19,859 nt of DNA from DATLZM01 sp035559315 (GTDB lineage: Bacteria > Actinomycetota > UBA4738 > HRBIN12): positions 1 to 19,859 of the forward strand of contig DATMBJ010000260.1 in assembly GCA_035559315.1 (NCBI GenBank), in the 5' to 3' direction. Positions 6,537 to 13,443 of this stretch are shown here, piece by piece. Both the position numbers and the translations under genes were made by a program. The notes under the pieces are model-generated. The model saw only the letters and a program-made list of their open reading frames with translations, was not told the DNA's origin and did no database searches. Every line of letters starts with the position of its first letter. Position 1 is the stretch's first letter.

Positions 6537-7448
6537 CTACCCGGGCGCCGTCTCCCGCGCGACCGCGAACTCGAAGAGCCGTCCGTCGTTCTCGGCGGGG
6601 TGGCGGTCGTTGTCGAGCCCTCGGTCGGCGACGAACACCCGGAGGGTCGACGCGTCGTCGGTCGAGGGGACGAGCACGATGCCCGAGGGGCGGAGGATCC
6701 CGGAAGCCGAGATGTCGATGAGCGTCACGAGCTCCCCGGTCTGCGTGGCCACCGCGATGGAGCGGTCGCGTCGGCTGATGAGCCACAGGTAGCCCGTGGC
6801 CCGGTCGTAGGCCACGTCCTCCGGGTCGCGCATCCCGAGGGGGATGGTCCCGAAGCTCGTGACCCGGTCGTCTCCCTCGGGCGGCACCCCGTCGAACCGC
6901 CCGTTGCCGCCGGGGCCGATCACGTACACCCGGGCGTCCCGCCCGTCGGTCAGGAACAGCTTCCCGCCTCCCCGCCCCAGGCCTTCGGGGTCGCGGCTGC
7001 CGAAGGGCGCCGTACGGAAGGACCTCACGCGGTCATCGGCCGATCCCCATCGTCGGTCGCGTCCGCGGCGGACGAACACCACGCGGTTCTGGTCGTCATC
7101 CACGAACACGAGCACCCGCCCGCGGCGCCCCGTGGCGACGTCGGCCGGCTCGGAGGTGATCGTCGTCATGTCCACCGCCGAGGCGAGCCGCCCGTCGAGG
7201 CCGGCGAAGAACACGGTCCCACCGCCGAAGACCGCCATCTCGTCGACCTCGCTGTCGGAGACGACGACCTCGCCCGTGCGGCGGAGGTAGGCCAGCCCCA
7301 TCGGGTCGGGGCTCGGCGGGCGCCACGCGGACGTCTCCGTCACCTCCAGGACGGCCGGCGGTTCCCCACCCACCGCCGGGGACGCGCAGAGGAGGATCCC
7401 CACGAGGAGGGCGGACGCGAGGAGCCGTACCGCTCGGGTCGACCGCAT
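6537..7448 (-). CDS. Secreted beta-propeller-like protein
   Basis: 303 residues. MRSTRAVRLLASALLVGILL with ASPAVGG is a Sec signal peptide, so the mature protein is outside the membrane. The body repeats short beta-strand units ending in Asp-rich turns: MGLAYLRRTGEVVVSDSEVDEM, VLVFVDDDQNRVVFV, LFLTDGRDARVYVI, DPEDVAYDRATGYLWLI, RVFVADRGLDND. This fits an NHL- or phytase-like propeller that may bind calcium; no catalytic set is recognised. ATG 7448 has no Shine-Dalgarno sequence; the predicted transcription start (about 7450) falls almost on it, so the mRNA may be leaderless. Longer in-frame starts to 7742 would run through the divergent promoter region and into ugd, and were rejected. Possible role: surface or glycan binding, inferred from context. 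Confidence 0.8.
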   Translation of the reverse strand: MRSTRAVRLLASALLVGILLCASPAVGGEPPAVLEVTETSAWRPPSPDPMGLAYLRRTGEVVVSDSEVDEMAVFGGGTVFFAGLDGRLASAVDMTTITSEPADVATGRRGRVLVFVDDDQNRVVFVRRGRDRRWGSADDRVRSFRTAPFGSRDPEGLGRGGGKLFLTDGRDARVYVIGPGGNGRFDGVPPEGDDRVTSFGTIPLGMRDPEDVAYDRATGYLWLISRRDRSIAVATQTGELVTLIDISASGILRPSGIVLVPSTDDASTLRVFVADRGLDNDRHPAENDGRLFEFAVARETAPG

Positions 7449-7456
7449 GACCGGAG

Positions 7457-7514
7457 AGCGTGCCAGCCGACGCCGTGCGTTCCCTGCGCCGGGCGACGTA
7501 CGGGCGCTACGTCG
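7457..7514 (-). promoter_or_regulatory. Palindrome S2 and -10 hexamer of the propeller gene
   Basis: The best palindrome in the window: CGACGTA (7494-7500), spacer CGGGCGC, TACGTCG (7508-7514), with perfect 7-bp arms. The minus-strand reading contains GTAGCGCCCGTAC. A -10-like CACGCT lies at 7462-7457, 35 nt downstream. The predicted start, near 7450, is next to ATG 7448. No -35 box is seen. Confidence 0.55.
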
Positions 7515-7568
7515 TTCCGCGCACGTCCACCGACGCAGGTGAGCCCGGAGGGCCGGGTACGGCGGCGG

Positions 7569-7624
7569 ACGTAGCGAACCTACCCCTGCCGGCGGTCGGC
7601 GCCCTTCCCACGCCCTCCTACCGT
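7569..7624 (+). promoter_or_regulatory. Palindrome S3 and -10 hexamer of ugd-uxs
   Basis: GTAGCGAACCTAC occupies 7571-7583 on the plus strand, preceded by GAC. TACCGT at 7619-7624 starts 35 nt after it. The predicted start is near 7631, leaving a leader of about 26 nt to GTG 7657. The left-hand neighbour S2 faces the opposite way; the two sites are 73 bp apart, about seven helical turns. Confidence 0.55.
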
Positions 7625-7656
7625 CGGCTCGTGCAGGACGCTCGGCGGGGGTCGTC

Positions 7657-9036
7657 GTGAGGGTCGCGGTCATGGGGACCGGCCACGTGGGGCTGGTCAC
7701 GTGCGTCGCGCTGGCCGAGATCGGGCACGACGTCGCGGGCACCGACGTGGACGCCGAGAAGATCGACCTGCTCAGCCGGGGGGTCCCGCCGTTCTACGAG
7801 CCGGGCCTCGAGGAGGCCCTGCGCCGGGGGATGCGGGCGGGCAGACTCAGGTTCACGCCCGACCCCGCCGAGGCGCTCCGCGACGCCGAGGTGGTGTTCA
7901 TCTGCGTGGGAACCCCGCCCCGCGCCGACGGAGAGGCCAACCTCCTCGCGGTCGAGCGCTCCGGCTCGACGATCGCCCGCCACGGGCGGGACGGCGCGAT
8001 CGTGGTCGAGAAGTCCACGGTGCCCGCGGGGACCGCGGACCGGCTCGCCGAGATCCTCCGGCGCGAGGGCGGCGGCCGGCGGTTCGAGGTCGCCTCGAAC
8101 CCCGAGTTCCTCCGGGAGGGGTCCGCCCTCCGCGACGCGCTGGAGCCGGATCGCATCGTGATCGGGATCGGGTCCGCGCGGAGCCTGCGGACCCTGGCCC
8201 GCCTCTACGAGCCCCTCACCCGCGAGGGCCACCCGCTGATCGTCACCGACATCCGGACGGCCGAGCTCGCGAAGCATGCCAGCAACGCCTTCCTGGCCAT
8301 GAAGATCTCGTTCGCGAACGCTCTCGCGCGACTGTGCGAACGGGCCGGGGCGGACGTCGCAGCCGTGGCCGACGTGATGGGCGCGGACCCCCGGATCGGG
8401 CGCGCGTTCCTCGACGCCGGGCTCGGCTACGGCGGCTACTGCTTCCCCAAGGACGTCGCAGCGCTCGAGCGGCTCGCGCGCCGCCTCGGATATGGGTTCC
8501 CCCTCCTGCGCGAGGTGGCGCGGCTGAACGACGAGGCGGTCGAGGCGGCGGTGGAGAAGATCGCCGACGCCCTCTGGCACCTCGAGGGGAAGCGGATCGC
8601 GATCCTCGGCCTCTCGTTCAAGCCGGAGACCGACGACGTCCGCCTCTCGCCGGCCCTGACGCTCGCGGACCGGCTCCTCGCCGCGGGCGCGGAGGTCGTG
8701 GGCTTCGACCCGAGGGCCGGACGGAACGCCAAGGAAGAGCTGCCGGCGCTGCGCGTGGCCGCCGACCCCTACGAAGCCGCGGCCGGGGCCCACTGCCTCG
8801 TGATCGCGACGGCCTGGCGGGAGTTCCGGGACCTCGACCTCGTCGCGCTGCGCGCGTGCATGGCCTACCCGGTCGTGGTCGACGGCCGGAACCTCCTCGA
8901 TCCCGAGGCCGTGGTGGCCGCGGGGTTCACGTACTACCCCACGGGCCGACCGCCGCTCCGCCCGGAGGCCCCAGCCCCGCCGCGGCCGGCCGCGGAACCG
9001 GTCCGTGCCGGACCCCTGGGCCTCTCGACCGGATGA
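7657..9036 (+). CDS. ugd: UDP-glucose 6-dehydrogenase (UDP-glucose/GDP-mannose dehydrogenase family)
   Basis: 459 residues, cytoplasmic. Oxidises UDP-glucose to UDP-glucuronate with two NAD+. The N-terminal Rossmann domain has GTGHVGL (7-13) and FICVGTPP; VEKSTVPAGT and NPEFLREGSA are family signatures; ELAKHASNAFLAMKISFANA forms the central helix; the catalytic Cys is C262 in GYGGYCFPKD, where Ser is more usual than Tyr just before it; GLSFKPETDDVRLSPA marks the C-terminal domain. About 25 Pro/Ala-rich residues extend beyond the usual end. GTG 7657 gives the normal N-terminus MRVAVMG, with a G-run upstream. It overlaps the next gene by ATGA. UDP-glucose is preferred to GDP-mannose as substrate because a UDP-xylose synthase follows. 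Confidence 0.94.
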   Translation: MRVAVMGTGHVGLVTCVALAEIGHDVAGTDVDAEKIDLLSRGVPPFYEPGLEEALRRGMRAGRLRFTPDPAEALRDAEVVFICVGTPPRADGEANLLAVERSGSTIARHGRDGAIVVEKSTVPAGTADRLAEILRREGGGRRFEVASNPEFLREGSALRDALEPDRIVIGIGSARSLRTLARLYEPLTREGHPLIVTDIRTAELAKHASNAFLAMKISFANALARLCERAGADVAAVADVMGADPRIGRAFLDAGLGYGGYCFPKDVAALERLARRLGYGFPLLREVARLNDEAVEAAVEKIADALWHLEGKRIAILGLSFKPETDDVRLSPALTLADRLLAAGAEVVGFDPRAGRNAKEELPALRVAADPYEAAAGAHCLVIATAWREFRDLDLVALRACMAYPVVVDGRNLLDPEAVVAAGFTYYPTGRPPLRPEAPAPPRPAAEPVRAGPLGLSTG

Positions 9037-10013
9037 GTCGCCCGCCGCGCGCGCTGGTCACGGGGGGCGCCGGCTTCCTCGGCTCCCACGTCTGCGAACG
9101 CCTCCTCGCCGAGGGATGGGCCGTGCTGTGCCTCGACTCGCTCCTCACCGGACGGGTGGAGAACCTGGGGCCGTGGTCGGACACCGACCGGTTCGCGTTC
9201 CTCGCCCAGGACGTGTGCGAGCCGCTCCGCGTGGAGGGGCCGGTCGACTGGATCCTCCACCTCGCGTCCCCGGCGAGTCCCCGCGATTACCTCCGACACC
9301 CGATCGAGACGCTCAGGGCGGGCGCGATCGGAACCCTGAACTGCCTCGACCTGGCCGAGGCGAAGGGCGCCGGGTTCCTCCTCGCCTCGACCTCGGAGGT
9401 GTACGGCGACCCGCTCGTCCACCCGCAGCCCGAGGGCTACTGGGGGAACGTGAACCCGGTCGGGCCGCGGTCCGTCTACGACGAGGCGAAGCGCTACGCC
9501 GAAGCCCTGGCCGTGGCCTACGACCGCGCCAGGGGCGTCCCGGTGAAGATCGTGCGCATCTTCAACACCTACGGGCCGCGGATGCGGGCGGACGACGGCC
9601 GCGCGATCCCCACCTTCATCCGCCAGGCCCTCGCGGGTCGGCCGATCACGGTGCACGGGGACGGGAGCCAGACGCGGACGCTCTGCTACGTGGACGACCT
9701 CGTGGAGGGGATCCTGCTGCTCCTGGCCTCGGACCTGGCGGGGCCGGTGAACCTGGGCGGCGAGGAGGAGATCACGATCCGCGAGCTCGCGGAGCTCGTT
9801 CGCACGCTCACCGGCAGCCGCTCCGAGATCCTCAGCTCGCCGCGCCCCGTCGACGACCCCCAGGTGCGTCGGCCGGACCTCACCCTCGCCCGCACCCGCC
9901 TGGGCTGGGCGCCGAGGACCCCGCTGCGGGAGGGGCTGGCGCGGACCATCCGCTGGTTCGAAGGGAGGGTCGAGACCGCCGTCTCGACGAGCCCGGCCCC
10001 GGCGGCCGGATAG
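9033..10013 (+). CDS. uxs: UDP-glucuronate decarboxylase (UDP-xylose synthase)
   Basis: 326 residues, short-chain dehydrogenase/epimerase fold, cytoplasmic. Converts UDP-glucuronate, the product of the preceding gene, to UDP-xylose with bound NAD+. NAD-binding GGAGFLGS is at 11-18. The series HLASPASPRDYLRHPIETL, ASTSEVYGDPLVHPQ, YWGNVNPVGPRSVYDEAKR and RIFNTYGPRMRADDGRAI closely follows the UXS family and separates it from GalE and from dTDP-glucose dehydratases. The catalytic pair is Y149 and K153 (YDEAK). ATG 9033 overlaps the ugd stop by 4 nt, so the pair forms a two-step pathway made from one mRNA. The end converges on the response regulator at 10077. Confidence 0.92.
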   Translation: MSRPPRALVTGGAGFLGSHVCERLLAEGWAVLCLDSLLTGRVENLGPWSDTDRFAFLAQDVCEPLRVEGPVDWILHLASPASPRDYLRHPIETLRAGAIGTLNCLDLAEAKGAGFLLASTSEVYGDPLVHPQPEGYWGNVNPVGPRSVYDEAKRYAEALAVAYDRARGVPVKIVRIFNTYGPRMRADDGRAIPTFIRQALAGRPITVHGDGSQTRTLCYVDDLVEGILLLLASDLAGPVNLGGEEEITIRELAELVRTLTGSRSEILSSPRPVDDPQVRRPDLTLARTRLGWAPRTPLREGLARTIRWFEGRVETAVSTSPAPAAG

Positions 10014-10052
10014 CGAACGCGCTCCGCCGCCCGCTCGTCAGGGATGGATCGG

Positions 10053-10066
10053 CGCGGTTCGCCGCG
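10053..10066. terminator. Small hairpin between convergent genes
   Basis: CGCGG (10053-10057), loop TTCG, CCGCG (10062-10066), inside the 63-nt gap between the uxs and response-regulator stops. The stem is only five base pairs and no T-run follows, so a shared terminator role is speculative. Confidence 0.25.
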
Positions 10067-10076
10067 ATGCGCGACC

Positions 10077-10790
10077 TCAGCCCGGAACCGCGTCGAGGGT
10101 TCGCGCCGTGGGCGGAAGCTCCAGCTCGTCGAGCAGCCCGTGCTGGGTCACGAACATCGCCGCCTCGAGGCGGGTGTGCACCCCGAGCTTCTGCATGATG
10201 TTCTGGATGTGGGTCCGCGCCGTCTGGGGGCTGATCACCAGGGCCCGACCGACCGCCTCGTTCCCCGCGCCCTCCGCCAGCAGCCGGAGGACCTCTCGTT
10301 CGCGCCGCGTGAGGCGGGCGATCCGCTGGAGCGCGTCGTCCTGTTCCCGTCGCCGCCGGATCAACTGCGAGAGGAGCGAACCCAGCATCCGGGGCGGGAT
10401 CACGGTCTGGCCGGCGTGCACCGAACGCGTGGCATCGATGAGTTGGGAGAGCGGGGAGTCCTTGGTGAGGTAGCCGGTGGCCCCCGCCTCGAGCACCTCC
10501 ATGAGCGCGCGGTAGTCCTCGCGGGCGCTCAGCACGAGCACGCCGCAAGAGGGCACCCGCTCCTTGATCATCTGCGTCGCCCGGACCCCGTCGTAGACCG
10601 GGAGGTTGAGGTCGAGGATCGCGACCTTGGGCAGGACGCGCTCCGCCTCCGCCACCGCGTCCCGCCCGCTCTCGGCCTCCGCCACGATCGCGAGCTCGGG
10701 GTCACGGGCCAAGGCGACCCGCATCGCCTCCCGGAAGAGCGCGTGCGGGTCGGCCAACAGGACGCTGATCCGGGGCCGCTCGTCCTCCAT
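10077..10790 (-). CDS. NarL/LuxR-family response regulator (RR1)
   Basis: 237 residues. Receiver domain: acidic pocket at LLADPH (D14), phosphoacceptor D60 in AILDLNLP, Ser in VLVLSARED, Lys in GYLTKDS. The C-terminal LuxR-type helix-turn-helix begins at LTRREREVLRLLAEG and contains SPQTARTHIQNIMQKLGVHTR. The first acidic position is Ala13 where Asp or Glu is usual. ATG 10790 has GGAGAG 4 nt upstream; ATG 10802 in frame is possible. The domain order and HTH are close to those of RR2 (10933-11592), suggesting an old duplication. It lies 142 nt downstream of RR2 and has its own S4 promoter, so it may be controlled by the same activator as the polysaccharide genes, or be that activator. Confidence 0.9.
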   Translation of the reverse strand: MEDERPRISVLLADPHALFREAMRVALARDPELAIVAEAESGRDAVAEAERVLPKVAILDLNLPVYDGVRATQMIKERVPSCGVLVLSAREDYRALMEVLEAGATGYLTKDSPLSQLIDATRSVHAGQTVIPPRMLGSLLSQLIRRRREQDDALQRIARLTRREREVLRLLAEGAGNEAVGRALVISPQTARTHIQNIMQKLGVHTRLEAAMFVTQHGLLDELELPPTARTLDAVPG

Positions 10791-10813
10791 CGCTCTCTCC
10801 ATCCGCAGGTCGG

Positions 10814-10870
10814 ACGCTATCCGCGGTCCCCTCGACCCGCACGCGCCCTCTGACGTACCGGCGCTACGAC
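10814..10870 (-). promoter_or_regulatory. Palindrome S4 and -10 hexamer of response regulator RR1
   Basis: GTA-CCGGCGC-TAC at 10855-10867 with CGTA/TACG arms; on the minus strand it reads GTAGCGCCGGTAC. TAGCGT at 10819-10814 starts 35 nt downstream. The predicted start is near 10807, 17 nt before ATG 10790. On the upstream side are two further TACGAC copies (10865 and 10876, 11 bp apart) and a TACGTC at 10900, which may be extra half-sites. Confidence 0.55.
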
Positions 10871-10932
10871 GACGGTACGACGGTGATGGCACCCCTCGGT
10901 ACGTCGCCGAGGACGCGGAGCGCGGCGGAGGA

Positions 10933-11592
10933 TCAGGCGGGGGTCGCCTCGGGCACCTCGACCAGCCCGTGGCGGACCGCGAACGTCGCGGCTTCGAGCC
11001 GCGAGTGCACCTGCAGCTTCGTGAGGATGCTCTGCACGTGCGTCCGAACCGTGTTGTGGCTTATCCCGAGCCGCTCGGCGATCGTCCGACCGCTCGCCCC
11101 TTCCACGAGGAGCGCGAGGACCTGTCGCTCCCGCCTCGTGAGCTGCTCGGCGAGGAGGTGCACCCCGTCGTCGTCGTACCTGCGAGCGCCGGTCGCCGCG
11201 GCGGCCAGCCGCCGCGGCATCACGACCTGGCCCCCGACGGCAGCGTGCACCGCCTGGACGAACCTGGCGATCGGCGTGTCCTTCGTGAGGTAGCCGTGGA
11301 ACCCGACGCGGAGCGCTTCACGGACGGCGCGCGGGTCCTCGAGCGCGGTGAGCGCGAGGACCTTCGCCTCGGGGTGTTCCGCGGCGATCGCGCGTCCCAC
11401 CGACAGGCCGCTCTGGTCCGGGAGCCCGATGTCCACGAGGACGAGCTCGGGGCGGAGCTCAGCCACGGCCCGGAGCCCCTGGGCGGCCGTCGTGGCCACC
11501 CCCACCACCTCGACCCCGCTCGACGCGAGGGCCGGCTTGATGGCCTCGGCGAACAGCACGTGGTCGTCGATGATCAGCGCCCGGACGTTCAC
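10933..11592 (-). CDS. NarL/LuxR-family response regulator (RR2), partner of the adjacent kinase
   Basis: 219 residues. Receiver with D9-D10 in LIIDDHVLF, phosphoacceptor D54 in LVLVDIGLPDQSG, Thr in VLALTALED and Lys in GYLTKDT: all key residues present. A LuxR-type HTH follows: LTRRERQVLALLVEG through SHNTVRTHVQSILTKLQVHSR. GTG 11592 is preceded by GGAGG at 4 nt and overlaps the kinase stop by GTGA, so kinase and regulator are made together and are probably partners. Target genes are not shown by the sequence; the S1-S6 palindromes are candidates. Confidence 0.93.
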   Translation of the reverse strand: MNVRALIIDDHVLFAEAIKPALASSGVEVVGVATTAAQGLRAVAELRPELVLVDIGLPDQSGLSVGRAIAAEHPEAKVLALTALEDPRAVREALRVGFHGYLTKDTPIARFVQAVHAAVGGQVVMPRRLAAAATGARRYDDDGVHLLAEQLTRRERQVLALLVEGASGRTIAERLGISHNTVRTHVQSILTKLQVHSRLEAATFAVRHGLVEVPEATPA

Positions 11593-13139
11593 GGCACCTC
11601 CAGTGGGAGCTCGACGCGGAAGGTGGCGCCGACGGGGGTCGGCTCGAGGCGGAGCTCCCCGCCGTGCGCCTCGATCACCCGCTTCGCGATGAACAGGCCC
11701 AGCCCGCTCCCCGGCCGGGCCGGGGCTCGCGAGCCGCGGGCGAACGGCTCGAAGATCGCCTCCCGCTCCTCGGGGGGGATCCCCGGCCCCCGGTCCTGGA
11801 CCACGACCGTGGCCCGCGGGCCCTCCACCTCCACGCCGACGAGCACCTCGGTCCCCTCCGGCGCGTAGGCGAGCGCGTTCCGGACCAGGTTCGCCAGCGC
11901 GACCCCGAGGTGCTGGGGGTCCGCCAGGACCGGGGCCGGGCCGTCCGCGCTGAGGACGATGCGGTGCCCCTGGCCGGTCTCGAACCCGCAGGTCGCGACG
12001 GCGCTCCGGACCACGTCGGCGAGCTCGACCCTGCGCCGCTCGAGCGGGGCCTCGCCCGCCGACCACCGGAGCAGCCCCTCGGTGAGCTCGGTGAGCCGCT
12101 GCATCTCCTCGACCGAGCGCGAGAGCATCCAGCGGCGACCCTCGTCCGCCTCCTCGCGGAGGAGGTACTCGAGGACCGCGCGGACCCCGATCAGGGGCCG
12201 CCGGAGCTCGTGCGCCGCCCAGGCCACCCCCACGCCGCGGTCGCGCTCGGGGACGAGCCGCACGCCGCGCTCCCGGTGGTCGAGGACGGCCCGGAGCAAC
12301 GACGCGAGCTCGGCGACCGCGACGTCCTCCCCACCGACCCGCGCGGCGAGGAGCAGCCCGCGCCCCGCGTCCACGGCCTCCCCCGGCGCCCCCACCGCCC
12401 CGGCGAACGCGCCCAGGACCTCCCGGCGTTCGGCATCGTTCATCTCCGACCAGGGGGGGAGGCGGCGGAGGGCCGCGACGAGGCGCCGCTCCCGCGCCGC
12501 CCCCAGCCCGCGGCCGAAGGCGAACCGGAGCGGCGCGGACAGGTCGGGCGCGAGCCAGGCCGCCACGGGCCCGCCCCACCGCTCCGCCAGGTAGCGGGCG
12601 GCCGCGCGGAGCGCGCCGTGCTCGCTCGGCGCGGCCAGGAGGCGGCGGGTCAGCTCGACGACCTCCTCCAGGGCCGCGGCCCTCGCCCGGAACCACGCCC
12701 GCTCCCCGAGCGCGCGGACCGTGACCGCCAGCTGGCGGGCCAGCGCCTCGACCGCCGTCCACCGGCGCTCTTCGACCACGTCGAGGGCCCGGACCTCGAG
12801 CACGCCGACGGCCGCATCGCCCCACACGAGCGGGACGAACGCGAGGATGGATCCCCCGTCGGAGGTGAGGACCACGCGCTCCGTCGACCTCCCGAGGAAC
12901 GCCCTCCTCCGTCCGGACGCACGGAGCCGCACGTGCGTCGGGTCGACGTCCTCGGCCCAGACCGACCGGAGCCGGCCGGCCGCGTCGGGCACGGAGATGG
13001 CGATCGAAGCCCGCTCGGTGCCCAGGGCCCCGCGGACCCCGGCGGCCACCGACGGGCCCAGCTCAAGCAGCTCCCGCGCATGTTGCGACGCGTGTCGCGT
13101 CGCTACGGTCGCCGCCCGGGAGTCGGAGGCGATACCCAT
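11589..13139 (-). CDS. Sensor histidine kinase, probably soluble, with GAF-like N-terminus
   Basis: 516 residues. No clear transmembrane segment. The N-terminal 160 residues look like a GAF domain (RASIAISVPDAAGRLRSVW, SILAFVPLVWGDAAVGVLEV); a second less clear sensory stretch follows to about 290. The transmitter has the H-box HELRRPLIGVRAVLEYLL with phosphorylated H310, an N-box LANLVRNALAYAP, G1 DRGPGIPPEE (D449) and G2 GSGLGLFIAKRVIEAHGG. ATG 13139 is chosen: GGAGGG lies 11 nt upstream, and an upstream in-frame ATG at 13190 falls inside the predicted -10 box. Coupled to RR2 by GTGA. A cytoplasmic signal is likely; its nature is unknown. Confidence 0.9.
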   Translation of the reverse strand: MGIASDSRAATVATRHASQHARELLELGPSVAAGVRGALGTERASIAISVPDAAGRLRSVWAEDVDPTHVRLRASGRRRAFLGRSTERVVLTSDGGSILAFVPLVWGDAAVGVLEVRALDVVEERRWTAVEALARQLAVTVRALGERAWFRARAAALEEVVELTRRLLAAPSEHGALRAAARYLAERWGGPVAAWLAPDLSAPLRFAFGRGLGAARERRLVAALRRLPPWSEMNDAERREVLGAFAGAVGAPGEAVDAGRGLLLAARVGGEDVAVAELASLLRAVLDHRERGVRLVPERDRGVGVAWAAHELRRPLIGVRAVLEYLLREEADEGRRWMLSRSVEEMQRLTELTEGLLRWSAGEAPLERRRVELADVVRSAVATCGFETGQGHRIVLSADGPAPVLADPQHLGVALANLVRNALAYAPEGTEVLVGVEVEGPRATVVVQDRGPGIPPEEREAIFEPFARGSRAPARPGSGLGLFIAKRVIEAHGGELRLEPTPVGATFRVELPLEVP

Positions 13140-13185
13140 ACCAGCCAGGTCCCTCCCCTCCCTCGGCTGGTTCCGAGACTCCGGA

Positions 13186-13214
13186 AGCATAGGACGCGGA
13201 GCGCGTCGTGTAAA
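13186..13214 (-). promoter_or_regulatory. Predicted housekeeping-type promoter of the kinase-RR2 operon
   Basis: On the minus strand TTTACA (13214-13209), 17 nt, then TATGCT (13191-13186). The predicted start, near 13179, gives a leader of about 40 nt. This is a conventional promoter with no S-type palindrome at the matching distance. The stretch 13140-13443 between the kinase and the bldD-like gene holds this promoter, an AT-richer patch with a T5 run (13250-13254), and the S5 promoter facing the other way. Confidence 0.55.
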
Positions 13215-13338
13215 TGGGTGACCGCCGATCGACCGGGAGATTGTCCGACTTTTTGCCTAGGCCGTCTCGCGTACGCGCGCGCCGCGCGGCCCATCCGCGC
13301 AGCTCGGCGCCGGTTCCGCCCTCGTGGAACGTCGAAGG

Positions 13339-13396
13339 GACGTAGGCGAAATACGTCGGGCTCCTGCTGGAACCCGCGACGGCTCACGGATACACT
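13339..13396 (+). promoter_or_regulatory. Palindrome S5 and -10 hexamer of the bldD-like gene
   Basis: GACGTA (13339-13344), spacer GGCGAAA, TACGTC (13352-13357): perfect 6-bp arms. TACACT at 13391-13396 starts 36 nt after the core. The predicted start is near 13403, a leader of about 41 nt to ATG 13444. A TGGAAC at 13368-13373 has the right spacing for a -35 but matches the consensus poorly. Confidence 0.55.
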
Positions 13397-13443
13397 CCGG
13401 CGGTCGCCCGCGACTTCCCCGACCCGCCCGCGAGGGCCCGAGC

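Noticed and set aside
13140..13190. Longer kinase start at ATG 13190
   Set aside because: No ribosome site, and this ATG is part of the predicted -10 TATGCT. The extra 17 residues resemble no domain.
2987..13354. Known operators as explanation for the palindrome: NarL heptamers, LexA box, lux box, BldD box
   Set aside because: As I remember these consensus sequences, none has GTA-N7-TAC with CGACGTAGCG-type arms. They were set aside, but a motif-database search could still find a match.
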